DNA of 64,000 nucleotides. It comes from Streptomyces sp. Y2F8-2. Its GTDB lineage: Bacteria; Actinomycetota; Actinomycetes; Streptomycetales; Streptomycetaceae. Position numbers and translations under genes: made by a program. The stretch spans positions 186,001 to 250,000 of the forward strand of contig NZ_BNGS01000009.1 in NCBI RefSeq assembly GCF_014905555.1, read 5' to 3'. Positions 60,445 to 64,000 of the stretch are shown here, in pieces. The first letter of the stretch is position 1; every line of letters begins with the position of its first letter. The notes beneath the pieces are model-generated. The model saw only the letters and a list, made by a program, of their open reading frames with translations, had not been told where the DNA came from and ran no database searches.

Positions 60445-62688
60445 TCAGGGGTAGTTGACCAGGTAGGCCACGTTGTTCCCGGCAGTGACCTGGTTGCCGG
60501 TGTTGTCGATGATGTGGTTGATGGTGCCGGCGCCACCCAGAACCGTGGTGACCATGCTGTGGAACTTCACCGTGGGCGTGGTGGGCACCTCGATGGCATG
60601 GCCCAGTACCACGGAGGGGTTGTCGCGGAGGTAGGCGTAGACGCCCACTCCCCATGCCTCGTGCGTGGTGACCGAGTTGGCGACCTTGTACGAGGCGTGG
60701 CCGAGGTCGCCTCCGCTGGTGGTCCAGCTGGACTGGTCGGGCACGTCGTAGGGGGTCTCGCTCTGGTAGAAGTACGTGCGGCCGCCGTTGCCGTTCCAGG
60801 TGGTCTGGTACTTCTGGTAGTGCTCGACCGCCAGGCCGTACATGGTGACGTTGTTGCCGTTGACGATCAGTCCGTTGGCGGCCGGGTTGGTCGTCCAGCC
60901 GACGCCGTTGGTGTGGTCCGCCCGCCACAGCCACAGGTCGTCGCCGATGACGTCGTTGCTGTTGATCACCAGTGTCCGGGTGGCCTTGCCGGCGATGTCG
61001 CCGCCGATGCGGAAGAACACGTCGTGCAGCACGATGGGGTCGGCGGTGTGAGCGGCGGTCGAGCCGGCCGGGCCGACCTGCATCAGCGTGTCGGAGTTGG
61101 TGGTGTTCGCGCTGATCAGCAGCCCGGCGATGTCGATGCCGTCGACATCGGCGGTCGTGATCGCGGTGACGCCGTTGCCCGGCACCAGGGTGGCCAGGCC
61201 CAGCCCCAGCACCACCGTGTCGGGCCGGGTGATGTTCAGCGGGGCGGACAGGTGGTAAATGCCCGGAGTGACGATCAGGTTCTTGCCCGCGGCGAGCGCG
61301 TTGTTGATCGTCGTCGCGGTGTCACCCGGCTTGACGATGTAGAACTGGCTGATCGGCAGCGAGGTGCCCGGGGCCGTCCCGTTGACCCAGTCCGGGCCCT
61401 GCACATTCGTGCGCACCGACGGGACGAACACCTGCCAGTTGCCCGAGCCGTCGACGTAGATGAACGGCTTCTCGCGCATCACCGGGCTCTGGGCGACGGT
61501 GGTGTACTGCGGATTGGGAAAACTGGTCGCAGGGGCCCCCGTGTCGCCGACGAAGACCATGTTCCAGTTGTGCCCGGTCCAGCCGCCGTCCATGGCGGTG
61601 TCCTGGGTGAGGAACTGTTGCTGGGTCCCGGAGTTGATCTGGCCCGAGATGCGGGAGTTGCCGATGTAACCGCCGCTGGACCAGTTGGTGGTCGTGCCGT
61701 GGGTGTCGTCCCACAGCTTCATGCTGCCGTGGACGTCCATCCGCCGGAACGGGTCGGCCTGCGAGACGGCCCACATGGTGCTTCCCGAACTCGGGCTCAC
61801 CGACATGTTCTCGACGTCGCGCCAGAAGTTCTGGGTGGCGTTGCCGTCGCTGGTGTGACCCTCGACATGCACGCCGCCGCCCGTGATCGACACCTGGTCC
61901 GGTGACAGGCCGAGACCGGAGACCTGGGTGTAGTAGCCGACGGGAATGTCGACGTTGTACGTGCCGGGGGTGAACAGCAGCGCGTTGCGCTGGGTGCCGA
62001 ACTCGTTGGTCCGCTGGGTGCTGTAGACCGAGTTGATCTTCGACTGGACGGTGGACATCGGCATCGACGGATCGAACACCGTGACGTTGGGGCCGAAGTC
62101 CGGTGTGTTGGGCGGCGGGGCGACACCGCCGGAGAGCGTGAAGGACTGGGCGGCGGTGCCATTGCAGGTGTACTGCTGCAACTGGACGCTGTCGGCGGTG
62201 GACGCCGACGGCACGTCGAGGCACTTGCCGCTGTTGCGGTTGACGAAGTGGTACGTCCCGGAGGCCTCGGCGACCGGCAGCCACTGCTGGTTGGCGCCGC
62301 CCCCGTAGAGCCACAGCTGGGTCGGCGCGCCGTCGGCCGTGGAGACGTCGGTCTCGTCCCAGACCTGATCGGGCGCGGAGGCCGCGCCGATTCGGTAGTA
62401 GCCGCTGTCGGTCGCGGTGAACTGCCAGGACTGGGCGCCTGTGCCGTTGCAGGTGTACTGCTGCACGGCGGTGCCGTTGCCGGTGGCAGCGGCGCGCGCG
62501 TCAACGCACTTGCCGCTGCCTGCGTTGACGACGGTGGTCGCAGTGGTGGGGATGGTTGCGGCGCCGGCACTCGGTGCGGAGGCCAGCGCGATACCGGCGG
62601 CGGCCGGCAGCAGGACGGCGGTCGTGAAGGCGGCTGTGCGTCTGCGGTACCGGGGGGCGCGGACGAGCACGGCGAGAACGTCGGTCAC
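60445..62688 (-). CDS. Large secreted beta-helix protein with N-terminal ricin-type lectin
   Basis: A 747-residue exported protein. A basic region and signal peptide end near residue 43 (SAPSAGA). A ricin-B lectin covers about 48-190, with repeats GKCVDARAAATGNGT and GKCLDVPSAS. A long right-handed beta-helix of the pectate-lyase/GH55-like superfamily fills about 205-747 (LLFTPGTYNVDIPVGYYTQV; NLIVTPGIYHLSAPL; TMYGLAVEHYQKY). Related database entries are often named adenylyl cyclase, but I see nothing that supports a cyclase. A polysaccharide-active enzyme, perhaps an exo-glucanase, is more likely. GTG 62688 has AGGAG upstream. Confidence 0.78.
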   Translation of the reverse strand: MTDVLAVLVRAPRYRRRTAAFTTAVLLPAAAGIALASAPSAGAATIPTTATTVVNAGSGKCVDARAAATGNGTAVQQYTCNGTGAQSWQFTATDSGYYRIGAASAPDQVWDETDVSTADGAPTQLWLYGGGANQQWLPVAEASGTYHFVNRNSGKCLDVPSASTADSVQLQQYTCNGTAAQSFTLSGGVAPPPNTPDFGPNVTVFDPSMPMSTVQSKINSVYSTQRTNEFGTQRNALLFTPGTYNVDIPVGYYTQVSGLGLSPDQVSITGGGVHVEGHTSDGNATQNFWRDVENMSVSPSSGSTMWAVSQADPFRRMDVHGSMKLWDDTHGTTTNWSSGGYIGNSRISGQINSGTQQQFLTQDTAMDGGWTGHNWNMVFVGDTGAPATSFPNPQYTTVAQSPVMREKPFIYVDGSGNWQVFVPSVRTNVQGPDWVNGTAPGTSLPISQFYIVKPGDTATTINNALAAGKNLIVTPGIYHLSAPLNITRPDTVVLGLGLATLVPGNGVTAITTADVDGIDIAGLLISANTTNSDTLMQVGPAGSTAAHTADPIVLHDVFFRIGGDIAGKATRTLVINSNDVIGDDLWLWRADHTNGVGWTTNPAANGLIVNGNNVTMYGLAVEHYQKYQTTWNGNGGRTYFYQSETPYDVPDQSSWTTSGGDLGHASYKVANSVTTHEAWGVGVYAYLRDNPSVVLGHAIEVPTTPTVKFHSMVTTVLGGAGTINHIIDNTGNQVTAGNNVAYLVNYP

Positions 62689-62756
62689 ACGTATCTCCTG
62701 GGTCGCGTTGGGGGGCGCGATGTTGATCGGACGTTAGGCGCCGCCCGACCGGCCGT

Positions 62757-62790
62757 CAATACAAACGAAAAGTTAAGTCGTGAATTATGC
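62757..62790 (-). promoter_or_regulatory. A/T-rich promoter region of the beta-helix gene
   Basis: A 34-base stretch, more than half A/T in a 70% G+C setting, 70-100 bases upstream of the GTG at 62688. It reads on the minus strand through ACTTAACTTTTCG and TTTGTATTGACG. Promoter and/or repressor site by composition and place only. Confidence 0.45.
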
Positions 62791-62847
62791 GACGGGAAGG
62801 GGGGCGTGGGAGGGGATAAGTCTCAACCGCCCTTATTGCCATCGCAG

Positions 62848-63003
62848 TTACCGGGCGGTGACGCGAAGGATGACCTGATCGCCGTGGACGTTGGCCACCG
62901 TGCCCTCGAACGCGGTCCCGCGTCGTGGCGCAGGGTGATGACGGTCGGGGCGGCACAGCAGGCGCCCAGCCACCTCGATGCCGTCCGCGCCCGCCACGGG
63001 CAC
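62848..63003 (-). CDS. Possible small protein (51 aa), unassigned
   Basis: A 51-residue frame from GTG 63003 (GGGAA about seven bases upstream) to TAA 62850. The C-terminal half, RGTAFEGTVANVHGDQVILR, has the alternating pattern of a small beta-barrel. It could be a real small gene or the remnant of a larger one. I know no family for it. It sits alone in the 438-base gap between the beta-helix and reductase genes. Confidence 0.3.
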   Translation of the reverse strand: MPVAGADGIEVAGRLLCRPDRHHPAPRRGTAFEGTVANVHGDQVILRVTAR

Positions 63004-63126
63004 ACCGCCGTTTCCCGACAGCCCTTGGAAAAAAGTTGTGGGCTGCTGTCGATCCGGACACGTCCCGTTCGACGTCATGATGTGCGGCGCCCCGCCACAC
63101 GATGCCGGGACCTGACGAGGAGACAC

Positions 63127-63771
63127 GTGGATCAACTGCTGAGAGTCATGAACTTCAACGTCTCGAGTGACGGAATCGGTGCCGGTGAGCACCAGAGTCT
63201 CGAGCGGCCGTTCGGCCACGACCATCCCGAGAGGTTGTTCGCCTGGGCCGGAGCCACAGCGAGCTGGCCCATGCGCACGGATCCTGGGGGGAACCGGGGC
63301 CTCGACGACTACTTCACGCGAGACTTCGCTCGCAACATCGGTGCCGAGATCATGGGCCGCAACAAGTTCGGGCCTCAGCGCGGGCCCTGGCAGGACCATG
63401 AGTGGCGCGGCTGGTGGGGGGAGGAGCCTCCGTTCCGCACGCCGGTGTTCGTCATGACCCACCACAAGCGTCCGTCGTTCACGCTCTCCGACACCACGTT
63501 CCACTTCGTCGACGGCGACCCGGCCACGGTCCTCGAACGGGCGCGGGAAGCGGCACAGGGCAAGGACGTCCGACTCGGCGGCGGGGTCACCACCATCCGG
63601 CAGTTCCTCGATGCCGGCCTCGTCGACACCATGCATGTGGCCGTCTCGCCGGTGAAGCTCGGGTCCGGACTACCACTGTGGGAGTCCCCCGATGAACTGC
63701 TCGACCGGTTCCACCTGGAGGTCGTGCCCAGCCCGAGCGGCGTGATGCACCACCTGTTCTGGCGTAGGTGA
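63127..63771 (+). CDS. Dihydrofolate-reductase-fold protein (RibD C-terminal-like)
   Basis: A 214-residue protein of the DHFR/RibD-C family, NADPH-dependent reductases distinct from FolA. Features include NFNVSSDGIGAG near the start, EIMGRNKFGP near residue 78, VFVMTHHKRPSF, and GKDVRLGGGVTTIRQFLDAGLVDTMHVAVSPV near 145 (the GG nucleotide motif is central). GTG 63127 has GAGGAG five or six bases upstream; an in-frame ATG at 63148 is an alternative. Single gene closed by a strong terminator. Substrate unknown. Confidence 0.88.
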   Translation: MDQLLRVMNFNVSSDGIGAGEHQSLERPFGHDHPERLFAWAGATASWPMRTDPGGNRGLDDYFTRDFARNIGAEIMGRNKFGPQRGPWQDHEWRGWWGEEPPFRTPVFVMTHHKRPSFTLSDTTFHFVDGDPATVLERAREAAQGKDVRLGGGVTTIRQFLDAGLVDTMHVAVSPVKLGSGLPLWESPDELLDRFHLEVVPSPSGVMHHLFWRR

Positions 63772-63808
63772 CGCCAGGGCCCACTCGGGTTCAGGCTGCG
63801 ACTGCAAG

Positions 63809-63834
63809 GGGGCGTCCGCCCCGGCGGACGCCCC
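63809..63834 (+). terminator. Terminator after the DHFR-like gene
   Basis: GGGGCGTCCGCC (63809-63820) pairs exactly with GGCGGACGCCCC (63823-63834); inner pairs open to form the loop. It is followed by CTCTCGC. Confidence 0.8.
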
Positions 63835-63941
63835 TCTCGCTGCGGATGTGTCATCGAGCGCCCGGCCACGCAGGGGCGCTGCGGCACGCCGAGCACGTGG
63901 CCGAGCCGACCGAGGACTTCGAGGGCCTGGAGGGAGCGGTC

Positions 63942-64000
63942 GTGACTGTACTGGCCACCGTCGACGACGCGCTGACGCAGTTCGCGGCCGGCGGTAGCGG
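63942..64000 (+). CDS. 5' end of an unidentified gene, cut by the window edge
   Basis: GTG 63942 has an excellent ribosome-binding site, GGAGGGAG, five bases upstream. Only 19 complete codons are visible, beginning VTVLATVDDALTQFA (V1 read as Met). This is too short to assign. The frame is also open upstream to about 63849, so an earlier start is possible. Confidence 0.4.
   Translation, partial: MTVLATVDDALTQFAAGGS

Noticed and set aside
63100..63150. RRHVDQLLRV-like peptide resembling the sulfur leader peptides
   Set aside because: It is the in-frame 5' part of the DHFR-like gene itself (GTG 63127) with no stop before that gene; resemblance is chance.
1..64000. tRNA genes, insertion sequences, CRISPR arrays, integrase or attachment sites
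   Set aside because: I looked for tRNA-like cloverleaf ends, transposase motifs, regularly spaced repeats and integrase motifs and saw none I could support.

Overview
The window is about 70% G+C, with GTG starts, four-base start/stop overlaps and actinomycete-type secreted and regulatory proteins. It reads as chromosomal DNA of a Streptomyces or close relative. I saw no rRNA, tRNA, CRISPR array, transposase or attachment site.

Region 1 (1-5930) is the right edge of a small peptide-antibiotic cluster. It holds an adenylation-thiolation-thioesterase NRPS that reads in from outside the window, an Fe(II)/2-oxoglutarate oxygenase, and SbnB-like and SbnA-like enzymes that make L-2,3-diaminopropionate (DAP). 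This set matches the dapdiamide genes DdaD, DdaC, DdaB and DdaA, and it ends at a strong terminator.

Region 2 (5989-17751) is mostly housekeeping: a phosphoesterase, a BON protein, a nucleotidyltransferase-like protein, a PAS-SpoIIE phosphatase, an ABC exporter, a UPF0104-type membrane protein, a crotonase, an MscS channel, a DUF4186 protein and monomeric isocitrate dehydrogenase.

Region 3 (17769-25231), all on the minus strand, looks like a sulfur-acquisition regulon. It has two LLM flavin monooxygenases, a polar amino-acid-type ABC transporter and a GST-fold protein. Each of the three transcription units is preceded by a short leader peptide with the core [HS]-[IV]-D-L-L-R-V, a likely cysteine-linked attenuation device.

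Region 4 (25478-34220) has a small secreted protein, a COG4705 membrane protein, an SsuABC/TauABC-type transporter divergent from a CitA/CitB-type two-component system, a DUF4916 NUDIX-like protein and an aldo/keto reductase.

Region 5 (34398-43019) is a 4-hydroxyproline catabolic operon (three-part hydroxyproline dehydrogenase, deaminase, epimerase) with a GntR regulator. It is followed by a glutamine-synthetase-like ligase and an amidohydrolase. A GTGACAT element recurs before the first gene, the deaminase gene and the regulator.

Region 6 (43023-50852) holds a TetR/FAD-monooxygenase divergent pair, a membrane SpoIIE phosphatase, an MptB-like mannosyltransferase, and a divergent cytochrome P450/FAD-monooxygenase pair.

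Region 7 (51396-57665) is a polyol operon: DeoR regulator, binding protein, two permeases, zinc dehydrogenase, PfkB kinase and terminator.

Region 8 (57920-62688) holds three secreted proteins with ricin-type lectin domains: a double-psi beta-barrel protein, a GH19 chitinase and a large beta-helix protein. A DHFR-like reductase and the first codons of one more gene close the window.
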